The notes: generated by a model not told the origin, from the sequence alone. A stretch of 64,000 bases of DNA from Rhodobacter flavimaris (GCF_021378075.1 NZ_JAJUOS010000004.1:62001-126000); one strand, 5' to 3'. Shown: positions 35,280-44,736, counted from the stretch's first letter. Translations and numbers: made by a program.

Positions 35280-36626
35280 CTATCCGAGTGCAGTCAGGAA
35301 GCCGCGCGACCACCAGTGGACATCCTGCCGGGTCAGCGCCGCCATCAGCGTCGCATGACGTCGCTTGCGCTCGGAGCGTGGCATGGCCAGCGCGGTCATC
35401 ATCGCGGTCGCCATCTGCTCGGGGTCATGCGGGTTGACGATCAGCGCATCGCCCATCTGCTCGGCCGCGCCGGCGAACTGGCTCAGGATCAGCACTCCCG
35501 GATCGTCGGGGTTCTGCGCCGCCACGAATTCCTTGGCCACCAGGTTCATCCCGTCCATCAGCGGCGTCACAAGCCCGACATGCGAGGCGCGATAAAGCCC
35601 CGCCAGCGTCTCGCGCGGGACTGGGCGGTTGATGAAGCGCACCGGCACCCAGGTGATGTCGGCAAATGTGCCGTTGATATGGCCCGAGAGATGCTCGGTC
35701 TCGTCGCGGATATCGTCATAGGCGGCGACACCTTCGCGGGTGGGGGGCGAAATCTGCAAGAGCGAGACATGGCGGTGCCAGTCCTCGTGGCGCTGGAGGA
35801 ACTCGCCGAAGGCGCGGAAGCGCTGTGGCACACCCTTGGTGTAATCCAGCCGGTCCACGCCGATCATCAGGCGGCGATCCGACTTGACGATGCCCGGTGG
35901 CAGTTTGCGGAACTCGGCCTCGGCGAGGTCGGCGAATTCGGTGGCGTCAATGGCGATCGGGAAGGCGGCAATTCGGGTTTGCCGCGGGGCTAGGTGGACA
36001 AAGCCCCCGGCCAGTTCGGTCGCGCCGCCTACCTGAACCATTGCATCGACGCAATTGCGCACGTCGCGTTCGGCCTGAAGGCCGACCAGTTCGTAATGCG
36101 CAAGCCACTGGCAGACCTCGGACCCGTTCGGCAGCGCCTGAAGTGCGAGCGCGGTGGGGAAGGGCGTGTGCAGGAAGAACCCGATCCGGTTCGTCGCCCC
36201 CAGCTGACGCAGGTCATAGGCCAGCGGCAGCAGGTGGAAATCATGCACCCAGATGCGGTCGTCGGGCTCGATCAGCGTCATCAGCATCTTGGCCAGACGC
36301 CGGTTCACCTCCTTGTAGGAGGACAGATACTCGCCCCGGATGTCGAGCAGGTCGGTTCGGCCATGAAACAGCGGCCAGAGCACCGAGTTGGCATAGCCGT
36401 CATAGTAATTGGCTTGCTCATCGGGCGACAGGTCAAAGCACATGCGGCGGAAGGCGCCGCCTTCGACCTCACGCAGGGTGTTGTCGGGTTTTTCGGCCAA
36501 CTCACCCGAGGTGCCAATCCAGATGCCGCCCTGTTCGGTCAGCGCATCGCCTAGCGCAACGACAAGCCCGCCCGAGGGGTTGGGGCCAAGCGGAATGCGG
36601 TTCGACAGGCAGATAAGACGTCCCAT
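35280..36626 (-). CDS. otsA: Trehalose-6-phosphate synthase OtsA
   Basis: 448 residues from ATG 36626 (AGGAGG 8 bases upstream). GT20 family: LICLSNRIPLGPNPSGGLVV at the start, WVHDFHLLPLAYDLRQLG, GVDRLDYTKGVPQRFRAFGE and DGMNLVAKEFVAAQ for UDP-glucose binding. It makes trehalose 6-phosphate from UDP-glucose and glucose 6-phosphate, for osmotic or stress protection. The order otsB-otsA with 2 bases between them suggests one operon. Confidence 0.95.
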   Translation of the reverse strand: MGRLICLSNRIPLGPNPSGGLVVALGDALTEQGGIWIGTSGELAEKPDNTLREVEGGAFRRMCFDLSPDEQANYYDGYANSVLWPLFHGRTDLLDIRGEYLSSYKEVNRRLAKMLMTLIEPDDRIWVHDFHLLPLAYDLRQLGATNRIGFFLHTPFPTALALQALPNGSEVCQWLAHYELVGLQAERDVRNCVDAMVQVGGATELAGGFVHLAPRQTRIAAFPIAIDATEFADLAEAEFRKLPPGIVKSDRRLMIGVDRLDYTKGVPQRFRAFGEFLQRHEDWHRHVSLLQISPPTREGVAAYDDIRDETEHLSGHINGTFADITWVPVRFINRPVPRETLAGLYRASHVGLVTPLMDGMNLVAKEFVAAQNPDDPGVLILSQFAGAAEQMGDALIVNPHDPEQMATAMMTALAMPRSERKRRHATLMAALTRQDVHWWSRGFLTALG

Positions 36627-36628
36627 GC

Positions 36629-37393
36629 TTATTCCTCCTGTCCGGCGCCGAGCCATGTACGAACCCCCGCGGGGTCGGGCAGGCGGTAGTGTGCAACGCT
36701 ATCGCCCTCGCCCACCTTGATGCCGAAACCGCCCATGCGCGCGGCCCAGTCGAGTGCGGGCTCATCGGTGCGGTCATCGCCCAGATAGACGGGAAGGCGC
36801 CCGGCAAACTGCGGCAAGCGCCAGAGCGAATCAAGGGCGCGATCCTTCGAGACACCCTCGGGGCGCAGCTCGATGGCCATTTTCGCCGGTTGCATTGCGA
36901 AACCGGGAAGGGTTTCCAACACCGCGCGGGCGAAGGCCTCGACCGTCTCGGCAGCCTCGGGCGCGTGGCGGTAATGTAGCGCGGCACCGTGGGTCTTGTG
37001 TTCGTAGAGCAGGCCCCGGCTTGCGGCATACGAGGCAAGGTCGGCTTGCAGGCGGCCGAGCCCTTCGGGCGCGCGCTCAAGCGGCGGGGCCATGCCGCGC
37101 GCCTCGGCGCCGTGGCTGCCGACCAGAAGCCCGTCGAACCCGGCCAGGAATTGCGCCAGTTCGGGCAGGCTGCGGCCAGATACGATGGCCAGCGCGCCGC
37201 CGCAGGCTTCAGAGATTGCGCTGAGCGTTGCGGGCAGGTCCGGGGGAACGACGATCGCATCGGGGCGCGGGGCGATCTCGACCAATGTGCCGTCGAAATC
37301 GAGAAAAAGGGCGTGGCGAGCGGGGTCGAGGAGAGGCGGCGCCGTTCTATCGGAGCGGTTCGGATATGAAGACATGGCGCAAAGGTAATCCAT
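36629..37393 (-). CDS. otsB: Trehalose-6-phosphate phosphatase OtsB
   Basis: 254 residues from ATG 37393, where GAGAGGGG provides a ribosome binding site; Met7 (37375) is an alternative. HAD-family: ALFLDFDGTLVEI (Asp32, Asp34), VSGRSLPELAQFLAG, HKTHGAALHYRH and YLGDDRTDEPAL for the last Asp pair. It removes the phosphate from trehalose 6-phosphate made by OtsA. It is the first gene of otsBA and is divergent from hemH (87-base gap). Confidence 0.94.
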   Translation of the reverse strand: MDYLCAMSSYPNRSDRTAPPLLDPARHALFLDFDGTLVEIAPRPDAIVVPPDLPATLSAISEACGGALAIVSGRSLPELAQFLAGFDGLLVGSHGAEARGMAPPLERAPEGLGRLQADLASYAASRGLLYEHKTHGAALHYRHAPEAAETVEAFARAVLETLPGFAMQPAKMAIELRPEGVSKDRALDSLWRLPQFAGRLPVYLGDDRTDEPALDWAARMGGFGIKVGEGDSVAHYRLPDPAGVRTWLGAGQEE

Positions 37394-37480
37394 TGCGCCC
37401 CTCTCTTAAAGGTCGCATTGACCCTCGCTGAAAACGCTTTAAGTCGGGAGAGGTTCCGAAAAGAGAGACAGGACAGGAAG

Positions 37481-38530
37481 ATGAGCACCAATCCGCGCCT
37501 TGCCCATGCCCCCGCCGACCACCCGCCGGTTCCCGTGGCAAAGATCGGTCTGCTGGTGGCCAACCTCGGTACGCCGGACGCGACGGATTACTGGTCGATG
37601 CGGCGCTACCTGAACGAGTTCCTCTCGGACAAGCGGGTGATCGACTACCCGGCATGGAAGTGGCAGCCGCTGTTGCAGCTGATCATCCTGTCGAAGCGGC
37701 CCTTTACCTCGGGCGCGAATTACAAGCTGATCTGGAACAACGAGGCCGATGAAAGCCCGCTGATGACGATCACCAAGCAGCAGGTGGCCAAGCTGCGCGA
37801 GGCTGTCGCCGCGCGTTATGGCGCCGAGGTCGTGGTGGATTACTGCATGCGCTACGGCAACCCCTCGACCCACGACGTCGTGGACCGGATGGTGAAGCAG
37901 GGCTGCGAGAAAATCCTGTTCCTGCCGCTTTACCCGCAATACGCAGGCGCAACCTCGGCTACCGCGAACGATCAATTCTTCCGTGCGCTGATGACGCAAA
38001 AGCGCCAACCCGCGGCGCGCGTGGCGCCCGAGTATTTCGACCGCCCGAGCTATATTGAGGCGCTGGCGGCTTCGGTCGAGCGGGTCTATGCGACGCTGCC
38101 CACCCGCCCCGATGTGCTGGTGGCCTCGTATCACGGGATGCCCAAGCGCTACCTGATGGAAGGCGACCCCTACCATTGCCAGTGCCAGAAAACCTCGCGT
38201 CTGCTGATGGAACGGCTTGGCTGGCAGAAGGGGGATATCGACACGACCTTCCAGTCGGTCTTTGGCACCGAGGAATGGCTCAAGCCCTACACGGTCGAGC
38301 ATGTGGCGGAACTCGCCAAGGCTGGCAAGAAGAACATCGCAGTGATCTCGCCCGCCTTCAGCGCGGACTGCATTGAGACGCTTGAAGAGATCAACGGCGA
38401 GATCCGCGAGGCCTTCGAGCACGCGGGTGGTGAGAGCTTTAGCTATATCCCCTGCCTCAACGATGACGATCTGCACATCACGGCGCTGATGGAAGTGGTT
38501 GAGGAAAACCTGGCGGGGTGGATTGCTTGA
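37481..38530 (+). CDS. hemH: Ferrochelatase
   Basis: 349 residues from ATG 37481 (AGGA upstream). Conserved: GLLVANLGTPDATDYWSMRR at the N-terminus, YGNPSTHDVVDRM, LFLPLYPQYAGATSA, the catalytic His in VLVASYHGMPKRYLM, and VISPAFSADCIETLEEING. It inserts iron into protoporphyrin IX, the last step of haem synthesis. It stands alone between otsB and the mog gene. Confidence 0.96.
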   Translation: MSTNPRLAHAPADHPPVPVAKIGLLVANLGTPDATDYWSMRRYLNEFLSDKRVIDYPAWKWQPLLQLIILSKRPFTSGANYKLIWNNEADESPLMTITKQQVAKLREAVAARYGAEVVVDYCMRYGNPSTHDVVDRMVKQGCEKILFLPLYPQYAGATSATANDQFFRALMTQKRQPAARVAPEYFDRPSYIEALAASVERVYATLPTRPDVLVASYHGMPKRYLMEGDPYHCQCQKTSRLLMERLGWQKGDIDTTFQSVFGTEEWLKPYTVEHVAELAKAGKKNIAVISPAFSADCIETLEEINGEIREAFEHAGGESFSYIPCLNDDDLHITALMEVVEENLAGWIA

Positions 38531-38539
38531 GGGGTTTAG

Positions 38540-38581
38540 GCGGGGCTCTGCCCCGCACCCCGAGGTATTTCGGCCAAGAAG
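38540..38581. repeat. Stem-loop plus 3' arm resembling a Rhodobacterales intergenic repeat
   Basis: A perfect 7-bp stem GCGGGGC / GCCCCGC (38540-38556, loop TCT) is followed by ACCCCGAGGTATTTCGG and CCAAGAAGAAATG. From memory, similar CCCCGG-GTATTT elements occur many times between genes in this order. It lies between convergent hemH and mog genes and may act as a terminator. Only one copy is in this window. Confidence 0.5.
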
Positions 38582-38593
38582 AAATGAGACGGG

Positions 38594-39121
38594 TTACTTC
38601 GCCTTTGGGCGGAAGGCCTTGATCTTGGCGGGATCGGTGTCGATGAAGCCTGCGCCGATCAGATCGAGGCAATAGGGCACCGCCGCGAATACCGCGTTCA
38701 GGCAGGTGGCGATTGCCGAGGGCTTGCCGGGAAGCGTGATGATCAGCGACTTGCCCGCGATGCCTGCCGATTGGCGCGACAGGATGGCGGTTGGCACTTC
38801 GAGCAGGGAGGCGCGGCGCATTTCCTCGCCAAAGCCCGCAAGCTCTTTCTCGAACACATCTGCGCAGCCTTCGGGGGTTTCGTCGCGTGGAGCGGGGCCG
38901 GTGCCGCCGGTCACGAGGATCAGGTCGGCGCCTTCGAACACCAGTTGGCGCAGGGTCGTCGCGACACTCTCGCGTCCGTCGGGGATGATGTGACGGGTGA
39001 TGGTGAGCGGAGTAGTCACCACGCCGCGCAGCCAGTCTTCGCAGCCGGGGCCGCCCTTGTCCTCATACTCGCCGCGGCTGGCGCGGTCAGAGACGGTGAC
39101 AATGGCGGCCCGGGCGCTCAT
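38594..39121 (-). CDS. mog: Molybdopterin adenylyltransferase (MogA/MoaB family)
   Basis: 175 residues from ATG 39121 ([19 protein letters not shown]). MoCF-binding motif [20 protein letters not shown] and [20 protein letters not shown] mark a MogA-type enzyme, which activates molybdopterin with AMP before molybdate insertion. The upstream open frame lies inside argG and is ignored. It overlaps the argG stop by 4 bases (ATGA), so it is translated with argG, an unrelated pathway. Confidence 0.9.
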   Translation of the reverse strand: MSARAAIVTVSDRASRGEYEDKGGPGCEDWLRGVVTTPLTITRHIIPDGRESVATTLRQLVFEGADLILVTGGTGPAPRDETPEGCADVFEKELAGFGEEMRRASLLEVPTAILSRQSAGIAGKSLIITLPGKPSAIATCLNAVFAAVPYCLDLIGAGFIDTDPAKIKAFRPKAK

Positions 39122-40344
39122 TTCTTCACGCGCGCGTTGCGGGTGGCGATCAGTTTCAGGCGCAGCGCGTTCAGGCGGATGAAGCCCGCGGCGTCCTTCT
39201 GGTCGTAGGCGCCCGCGTCTTCCTCGAAGGTCACGTGCTTTTCGGAATAGAGCGAGTAGTCCGACCAGCGGCCCACGCAATGCACCGAGCCCTTGTAGAG
39301 CTTGAGACGCACAGTGCCGGTGACGTTTTCCTGGCTCTTGTCGATCAGGGCTTGCAGCATCTCGCGCTCGGGCGAGAACCAGAAGCCGTTGTAGATCAGT
39401 TCCGCATAGCGCGGCATCAGGCTGTCTTTCAGGTGGCCCGCGCCCGCGTCGAGTGTGATCTGTTCGATGCCGCGGTGGGCCTCGAGCAGGATCGTGCCGC
39501 CGGGGGTTTCATAGATGCCGCGCGACTTCATGCCGACGAAGCGGTTCTCCACGAAGTCGAGGCGGCCGATGCCATGCTTGCGACCGCATTCGTTCAGCGC
39601 GGTCAGGATCGTGGCGGGCGACAGGGCCTCACCGTTGATTGCCACGGCGTCGCCCTTCTCGAAGGTCACCTCGATATATTCCGGGGTGTCCGGGGCCTCT
39701 TCGGGGCTGACGGTGCGCTGATAGACGTAATCGGGCGCCTCATCGGCCGGGTTTTCCAGCGCCTTGCCCTCGGACGAGGTGTGCAGCAGGTTCGCATCGA
39801 CCGAGAAGGGCGCTTCGCCGCGCTTGTCCTTGGCGATCGGGATCTGGTTCTGCTCGGCGAACTCGATCAGCTTGGTGCGCGAGGTCAGATCCCATTCGCG
39901 CCAGGGTGCGATAACCTTGATCATCGGGTCGAGCGCATAGGCCGACAGCTCGAAGCGGACCTGGTCGTTGCCCTTGCCGGTGGCGCCATGGGCGACGGCA
40001 TCGGCGCCATGCTCATGCGCGATCTCGACGAGGCGCTTGGAGATCAGCGGGCGCGCGATCGAGGTGCCCAGCAGATAGAGCCCCTCATAGACCGCGTTGG
40101 CGCGGAACATCGGGAAGACGAAATCGCGCACGAATTCCTCGCGCACGTCCTCGATGTGGATGTTCTCGGGCTTGATGCCCAGCAGTTCGGCCTTGGCGCG
40201 GGCGGGTTCGAGTTCTTCGCCCTGGCCGAGGTCGGCGGTGAAGGTGATCACTTCGCAGCCGTATTCGGTTTGCAGCCACTTGAGGATGATCGAGGTATCG
40301 AGGCCGCCCGAATAGGCAAGCACGACTTTCTTAGGCGCGGACAT
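39118..40344 (-). CDS. argG: Argininosuccinate synthase
   Basis: 408 residues from ATG 40344 (AAGGGG upstream), the usual length. The N-type PP-loop is [39 protein letters not shown] and [16 protein letters not shown] are conserved. It makes argininosuccinate from citrulline and aspartate. It overlaps mog by 4 bases. Confidence 0.97.
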   Translation of the reverse strand: MSAPKKVVLAYSGGLDTSIILKWLQTEYGCEVITFTADLGQGEELEPARAKAELLGIKPENIHIEDVREEFVRDFVFPMFRANAVYEGLYLLGTSIARPLISKRLVEIAHEHGADAVAHGATGKGNDQVRFELSAYALDPMIKVIAPWREWDLTSRTKLIEFAEQNQIPIAKDKRGEAPFSVDANLLHTSSEGKALENPADEAPDYVYQRTVSPEEAPDTPEYIEVTFEKGDAVAINGEALSPATILTALNECGRKHGIGRLDFVENRFVGMKSRGIYETPGGTILLEAHRGIEQITLDAGAGHLKDSLMPRYAELIYNGFWFSPEREMLQALIDKSQENVTGTVRLKLYKGSVHCVGRWSDYSLYSEKHVTFEEDAGAYDQKDAAGFIRLNALRLKLIATRNARVKK

Positions 40345-40429
40345 GGCAAGCCCCTTGCTATGCTTAGTGGTTTGCACGCGGTCTATTGGTTTTTTTTCTT
40401 ACGGGCAAGGGTGCGGCCGGAACGAATTG

Positions 40430-40449
40430 GGGCGGCCCGAAGGCCGCCC
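40430..40449 (-). terminator. Stem-loop after the secreted repeat protein gene
   Basis: Perfect 8-bp stem GGGCGGCC / GGCCGCCC; the loop is TTCG on the minus strand. It lies 39 bases past the stop at 40488. The following minus-strand bases are only weakly T-rich. Confidence 0.6.
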
Positions 40450-40487
40450 GCAAGCTGTAGAAACCAGTATGACGCTGGGTGAGCGAT

Positions 40488-41510
40488 TTATTCGGTCGCC
40501 TCTTCGGTCAGCACAACCTCGTCCTCGGTCGCGCCTTCTTCAGTGGCGCCTTCCTCGGTGGTGCCTTCTTCCGTCGCCGCTGCTTCTTCGACCGGCATTT
40601 GCGGGTCGAGCAGGCGGTTCAGTTCTGCAAGCGCCTCGGGAGAAAGTTCGCGGCCATTCGAGGCGGCCAACAGCGCGTCTTGCTCGGCGGCATCGGCGGC
40701 TGCGGCTTCCTCTTCGAGGGTCACGATCTCGGCCTCAAGCGCTGCTTTCGCCGCGAGATCCGCGTCGCGGGCTGCGGCTTCGGCAAGCTCGGCCTCAAGC
40801 GCGGCTTTTTCGCCGTTGTAGGTCTCGAGCGCCGTATCGTATTCCGACAGGGCCGTGTTGTACTCCGAAAGCGCGGTCTCATAGGCGGTTTGTTCTTCGA
40901 GCGAAACCTCTTCGCCTTCGGGTGCGGTCGGCGGTGTCGGTGCAGTCGGCTCGACCGGCGCAGTCAGTCCGGTCAGATCAGCTTCGACCTCGGCGGCCGT
41001 ACGCTGGGTGCTGTAACCCGCCAGTTTATCGTCGAGACCCAGAAGCGCGAGATTGGCATCGTCAAGCAACTTGTCCGCCAGCATCCCTGCCTCGACCGCG
41101 GCCTTGTAGGTGGCGATGCGGCCGACCTGGCTGTTGGGCGCGGCATTGGCCAGCGCGGTCGGGCTGGCATGGGCTGCGTTCAGGCCCTTGAGTTCGGATG
41201 CGATCGCGCCGTGGTTGGTCTTGGTCGCGGCCTTCTTGCCGTTCGAGCCGCTGAACGAGGTGCCGGTCGATTTGCTCGACTTGTCCTTCGGGCTGAACGA
41301 GGTGCCCTTGGACTTGCCGTTGCCGCCGTCGCTGCCCGAGCTCTTGTTGGAGTTGCCACCGCCGTTGCCACCGCCGTTGCCGCCACCGTTGTCGCCATCC
41401 TTGCCCTTGGCAAAGACGAGATCGGCGCCGGTGAAAGAGCTGGTCGCCACCGGGGCGATGACGAGGGCCGCGGCCGTGGCGGCGATGATGAGGGGGGTCT
41501 TGATACGCAT
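40488..41510 (-). CDS. Secreted repeat-rich coiled-coil protein of unknown function
   Basis: 340 residues. A signal-peptide-like start (MRIKTPLIIAATAAALVIAP) is followed by a Gly/Asn/Ser linker (GGGNGGGNGGGN about 42-53), a helical core (about 100-180), a Pro/Thr linker, and an acidic coiled coil (about 204-305) in which YxTALSE repeats three times in exact heptads. The end holds TEEGA-type five-residue repeats (about 313-330). The composition fits an elongated envelope or exported protein. Function unknown; no enzymatic motif seen. Confidence 0.7.
   Translation of the reverse strand: MRIKTPLIIAATAAALVIAPVATSSFTGADLVFAKGKDGDNGGGNGGGNGGGNSNKSSGSDGGNGKSKGTSFSPKDKSSKSTGTSFSGSNGKKAATKTNHGAIASELKGLNAAHASPTALANAAPNSQVGRIATYKAAVEAGMLADKLLDDANLALLGLDDKLAGYSTQRTAAEVEADLTGLTAPVEPTAPTPPTAPEGEEVSLEEQTAYETALSEYNTALSEYDTALETYNGEKAALEAELAEAAARDADLAAKAALEAEIVTLEEEAAAADAAEQDALLAASNGRELSPEALAELNRLLDPQMPVEEAAATEEGTTEEGATEEGATEDEVVLTEEATE
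40530..40574 (-). repeat. Three 15-bp units encoding TEEG[TA]
   Basis: Residues 313-327 of the secreted repeat protein: TEEGT, TEEGA, TEEGA. Tandem copies at the DNA level, prone to copy-number change. Confidence 0.6.
40821..40883 (-). repeat. Three 21-bp units encoding YxTAL[SE] heptads
   Basis: Residues 210-230 of the secreted repeat protein: YETALSE, YNTALSE, YDTALET. A perfect heptad repeat, seven residues per coiled-coil turn pair. Confidence 0.65.
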
Positions 41511-41721
41511 GTGCGGTCTCCGCAGGTTAAGGGCGTGACGTTTGGTAAACAGATACGGCGCAGACTATGGTCATTTTTGGGCGGGGGCAGGGCGGAAATA
41601 GGGTTGCCGCCCAGGCTGCGCATATTCTTGCCGTTTTGCAGCCATCGCTGAGCGAAAGTTTTCCTATGCCGCCGGGGAAAGTCTCTTGCCTAACGGCCCA
41701 ACGCGCGCCAGAGCAGAAGGC

Positions 41722-42969
41722 ATGAGTGAATTTGCCCTTGCCGCCCTTGCTGCCACCCGTGCGCTGCGCGCGTTGTTCGAGCCGACGCCGCTTCAGCGCA
41801 ACGATCACCTGTCCAAGCGCTATGAGGCCGATATCTGGCTCAAGCGCGAGGATCTGACGCCGGTGCGCAGCTACAAGCTGCGCGGGGCCTTCACCGCCAT
41901 GCGCAAGCTGCGCGAGCGCGATGCGCAGGCCGCGCATTTCGTCTGCGCGAGCGCGGGCAACCACGCGCAGGGCGTGGCCTTCGCCTGCCGGTATTTCGGC
42001 GTGAAGGGGACGATCTTCATGCCGGTCACCACGCCGCAGCAGAAGATCGACAAGACCAAGACCTTCGGCGGCGACGCGATCGAGATCGTGCTGACGGGCG
42101 ACTATTTTGACCAGACGCTGGCGGCCTCGAAGGAGTACTGCGCCGAGGCGCGCGCGCATTTCCTGGCGCCCTTCGACGATACGGACGTGATCGAGGGGCA
42201 GGCCTCGGTCGGTGTCGAGATACTGGACCAGCTGGGCCGCGCGCCCGATCTGGTGATCCTGCCGGTGGGCGGCGGCGGCCTTGCCGCTGGCGTCACGGGC
42301 TATCTGCGCGCGACCGCCCCGGCGACCGAGTTCCGCTTTGTCGAACCGCTCGGCGGTGCCAGCCTGACCGCGGCCGTCGCCGCGCGCGTGCCGGTGACGC
42401 TGCGCCAGGTCAACAGCTTTGTCGATGGCGCGGCGGTGGCGCGGATCGGTGCGCTGCCCTTTGCGGCGCTTGACTGGGTGCGCCCCGAACAGATCCTGCT
42501 CGCCCCCGAGGATCGGATCTGCATCACCATGCTCGAGATGCTCAATATCGAGGGGATCGTTCTGGAACCCGCAGGCGCGATGTCGGTCGATGTGCTGCCC
42601 GAACTGGCCGAGGAGATTCGCGGTAAGACCGTGGTCTGCGTCACTTCGGGGGGGAACTTCGATTTCGAGCGCCTGCCCGAGGTCAAGGAACGCGCGCAGC
42701 GGTACTCGGGGCTGAAGAAATACTTCATCCTGCGGATGCCTCAGCGCCCCGGCGCGCTGCGCGAATTCCTGCAGATGCTAGGCCCCGACGACGATATCGC
42801 GCGGTTCGAATACCTCAAGAAATCGGCGCGCAACTTCGGTTCGGTCCTGATCGGGATCGAGACGAAACAGGCGCAGAATTTCGATCTGCTGACCGGCAAG
42901 CTCGACGCGGCTGGGTTCACCTACCGCGACATCACCGAGGACGAGACGCTGGCCGAGTTCCTGGTCTGA
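41722..42969 (+). CDS. ilvA: Threonine dehydratase
   Basis: 415 residues from ATG 41722 (AGAAGG upstream). PLP enzyme: the Schiff-base Lys is in LTPVRSYKLRGAFTAMRKL, CASAGNHAQGVAFAC is typical, and the phosphate loop is LPVGGGGLAAG. A single C-terminal regulatory region (about 325-415, ILRMPQRPGALREFLQML) is the ACT-like type. It deaminates threonine to 2-oxobutanoate for isoleucine synthesis. Its stop faces the hpt stop with 3 bases between. Confidence 0.95.
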   Translation: MSEFALAALAATRALRALFEPTPLQRNDHLSKRYEADIWLKREDLTPVRSYKLRGAFTAMRKLRERDAQAAHFVCASAGNHAQGVAFACRYFGVKGTIFMPVTTPQQKIDKTKTFGGDAIEIVLTGDYFDQTLAASKEYCAEARAHFLAPFDDTDVIEGQASVGVEILDQLGRAPDLVILPVGGGGLAAGVTGYLRATAPATEFRFVEPLGGASLTAAVAARVPVTLRQVNSFVDGAAVARIGALPFAALDWVRPEQILLAPEDRICITMLEMLNIEGIVLEPAGAMSVDVLPELAEEIRGKTVVCVTSGGNFDFERLPEVKERAQRYSGLKKYFILRMPQRPGALREFLQMLGPDDDIARFEYLKKSARNFGSVLIGIETKQAQNFDLLTGKLDAAGFTYRDITEDETLAEFLV

Positions 42970-42972
42970 GGC

Positions 42973-43299
42973 TCAGGCCGCCAGAACCGTCTCGATCCGC
43001 GCCAGGAACATCGACTTCGATTCGGTGTAGCAGGCAAGGATGGCCGTGATGTCGATGGCCGCTACGTGGCCGGCGGCGGCCTTTCGCTCGCCGTCCTGGC
43101 ACAGCGCACCGAAGTCACGAAAGCCGAGGTTCCAGGCCGAGCCTTTCAGAAAATGCAGGTCTTCCTCGAGCAGGTCGGGCGTGCGGCCAAGGCGCATGGT
43201 GACGGTTTCGACCTCGTCGAGGAACAGTTCCAGCACCTCGGCCAATCCTTCGGCACCGATTTCCTTATGCAGGTCGAGAACCCTTTGCCAATCAATCAC
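42973..43299 (-). CDS. Histidine phosphotransfer (Hpt) protein
   Basis: 108 residues from GTG 43299, preferred because GGAGG lies 5 bases upstream and the protein then starts MIDWQRVLDLHKEIG, the usual Hpt start; a longer open frame lacks such a site. The phosphorylated His is His49 in DLHFLKGSAWNLGF. The four-helix domain fits a phosphorelay shuttle. It is divergent from an RbaY-like response-regulator phosphatase gene (153-base gap), which suggests the two work in one relay. The sensor kinase is not in the window. Confidence 0.85.
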   Translation of the reverse strand: MIDWQRVLDLHKEIGAEGLAEVLELFLDEVETVTMRLGRTPDLLEEDLHFLKGSAWNLGFRDFGALCQDGERKAAAGHVAAIDITAILACYTESKSMFLARIETVLAA

Positions 43300-43452
43300 C
43301 GTGACCTCCGACGCACTGAAACCCTGACTGACCTTCAGGTTAGGCGCCATTCCTTTCGCAAGTTTTAATGCCATTGCGCGCAGGGATTCACGCGATCTTA
43401 AAACCCGTCGGCGCAGGATCGGCGCAGACGGTATTTGTGCGATGGGTCCAAG

Positions 43453-44736
43453 GTGCTTGAACAGACGACACAATCAACCCGGCCGGGGATGCCCGCGGCG
43501 GATGCAGCCCCGCGCCGCGTTCTGGTGGTCGATGACAGCCGGATGCAGCGCCGTATCCTCTCGGCGCAGCTGGCGCGTTCGGGCTATGAGGTGATCGAGG
43601 CGGGCAATGCCGAAGAGGCGTTGGCGATCTGTGCCGTGAACGCGCCCGATATCGTGCTTTCCGACTGGATGATGCCGGGCATGTCGGGGCTCGATTTCTG
43701 CCGCGCGTTCCGAGAGATGCCGCGTAAAGGCTATGGCTATTTCGTCCTGCTGACCTCGAAGACCGACAAGAACGAGGTGGCGCAGGGTCTGGAAAGCGGC
43801 GCCGACGATTTTCTGGCCAAGCCGATCAGCGGAGAAGAGCTGCGCGCAAGGCTGAGCGCGGGCGAGCGTATCCTGACCATGGAGCGGCAGCTGCAGGAGA
43901 AGAACCGCCTGCTGTCTTCGGCGCTGGGAGAGTTGCAGGGGCTTTACGACGTCATCGACCGCGACCTGACCGAGGCCTGCAAGCTGCAGCAAAGCCTTGT
44001 GCGGGAGCGATACCGCTCATTCGGGACGGCGCAGGTGTCGCTGATGCTGCGGCCCTCGGGTCATGTTGGCGGCGATCTGGTCGGGTTCTTCCCGATCAAC
44101 GCGCATCGCGTGGCGCTGTTCGGGTTGGATGTGGCGGGGCACGGGATCACCTCGGCGCTGATGACGGCGCGGTTGGCGGGCTATCTGTCGGGCGCGACGC
44201 CCGAGCAGAACATCGCCCTTGTTCCCGCCAGCTACGGCCATTGCGATGCCCGCCCCCCGGCCGAGCTTGCCGCCTATCTCAACCGGCTGGTGTTGGCCGA
44301 GATGCAGACCGACAGCTATTTCACGCTGATCTATGCCGATGTCGATCTGGTCTCGGGGCGGGTCGAGCTGGTGCAGGCGGGCCATCCCTATCCGGCGATC
44401 CAGCGGGCCTCGGGCGCGGTCGAGTATCTTGGCGACGGCGGCCTGCCGGTCGGGCTGATCGAGGGCGCGGAATATGAGACCGTGACGGCGAGGCTCAATC
44501 CGGGCGATCGGCTGTTCCTGATGTCGGACGGGATCACCGAGGCCGCCGCCGCAGACGCGAATCTGCTGGGCGAGGAGCGCTTGGCCGAAATCATCGAGGC
44601 CGCCGCCGGGCTGCGCGGCGAGGCCTTCCTGAATGCGGTCTATGAAAAGATCGACCGCTTTGCCGGGGGCGAGCTGGCCGATGACGTCTCGGGCGTGCTG
44701 TTCGAGTTCGACGAGATGCGCGGGCTGCTCGCCTAA
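43453..44736 (+). CDS. Response regulator with PP2C/SpoIIE phosphatase domain (RbaY-like)
   Basis: 427 residues from GTG 43453 (TTG 43435 is also possible; neither has a clear ribosome binding site). N-terminal receiver: VLVVDDSRMQRRI, phospho-Asp71 in VLSDWMMPGMSG, Lys123 in FLAKP. A helical linker (about 140-180) leads to a PP2C-like phosphatase (GGDLVGFFPI, FGLDVAGHGITSALMTARL, LMSDGITEAAA). RbaY of Rhodobacter capsulatus has this layout and acts in an RbaV/RbaW partner-switching system; whether this is an orthologue is inferred. Divergent from hpt. Confidence 0.88.
   Translation: MLEQTTQSTRPGMPAADAAPRRVLVVDDSRMQRRILSAQLARSGYEVIEAGNAEEALAICAVNAPDIVLSDWMMPGMSGLDFCRAFREMPRKGYGYFVLLTSKTDKNEVAQGLESGADDFLAKPISGEELRARLSAGERILTMERQLQEKNRLLSSALGELQGLYDVIDRDLTEACKLQQSLVRERYRSFGTAQVSLMLRPSGHVGGDLVGFFPINAHRVALFGLDVAGHGITSALMTARLAGYLSGATPEQNIALVPASYGHCDARPPAELAAYLNRLVLAEMQTDSYFTLIYADVDLVSGRVELVQAGHPYPAIQRASGAVEYLGDGGLPVGLIEGAEYETVTARLNPGDRLFLMSDGITEAAAADANLLGEERLAEIIEAAAGLRGEAFLNAVYEKIDRFAGGELADDVSGVLFEFDEMRGLLA

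Noticed and set aside
40390..40399. Run of T (40390-40397) as a plus-strand terminator
   Set aside because: No plus-strand gene lies upstream of it and no stem precedes it; it falls in the argG promoter region.
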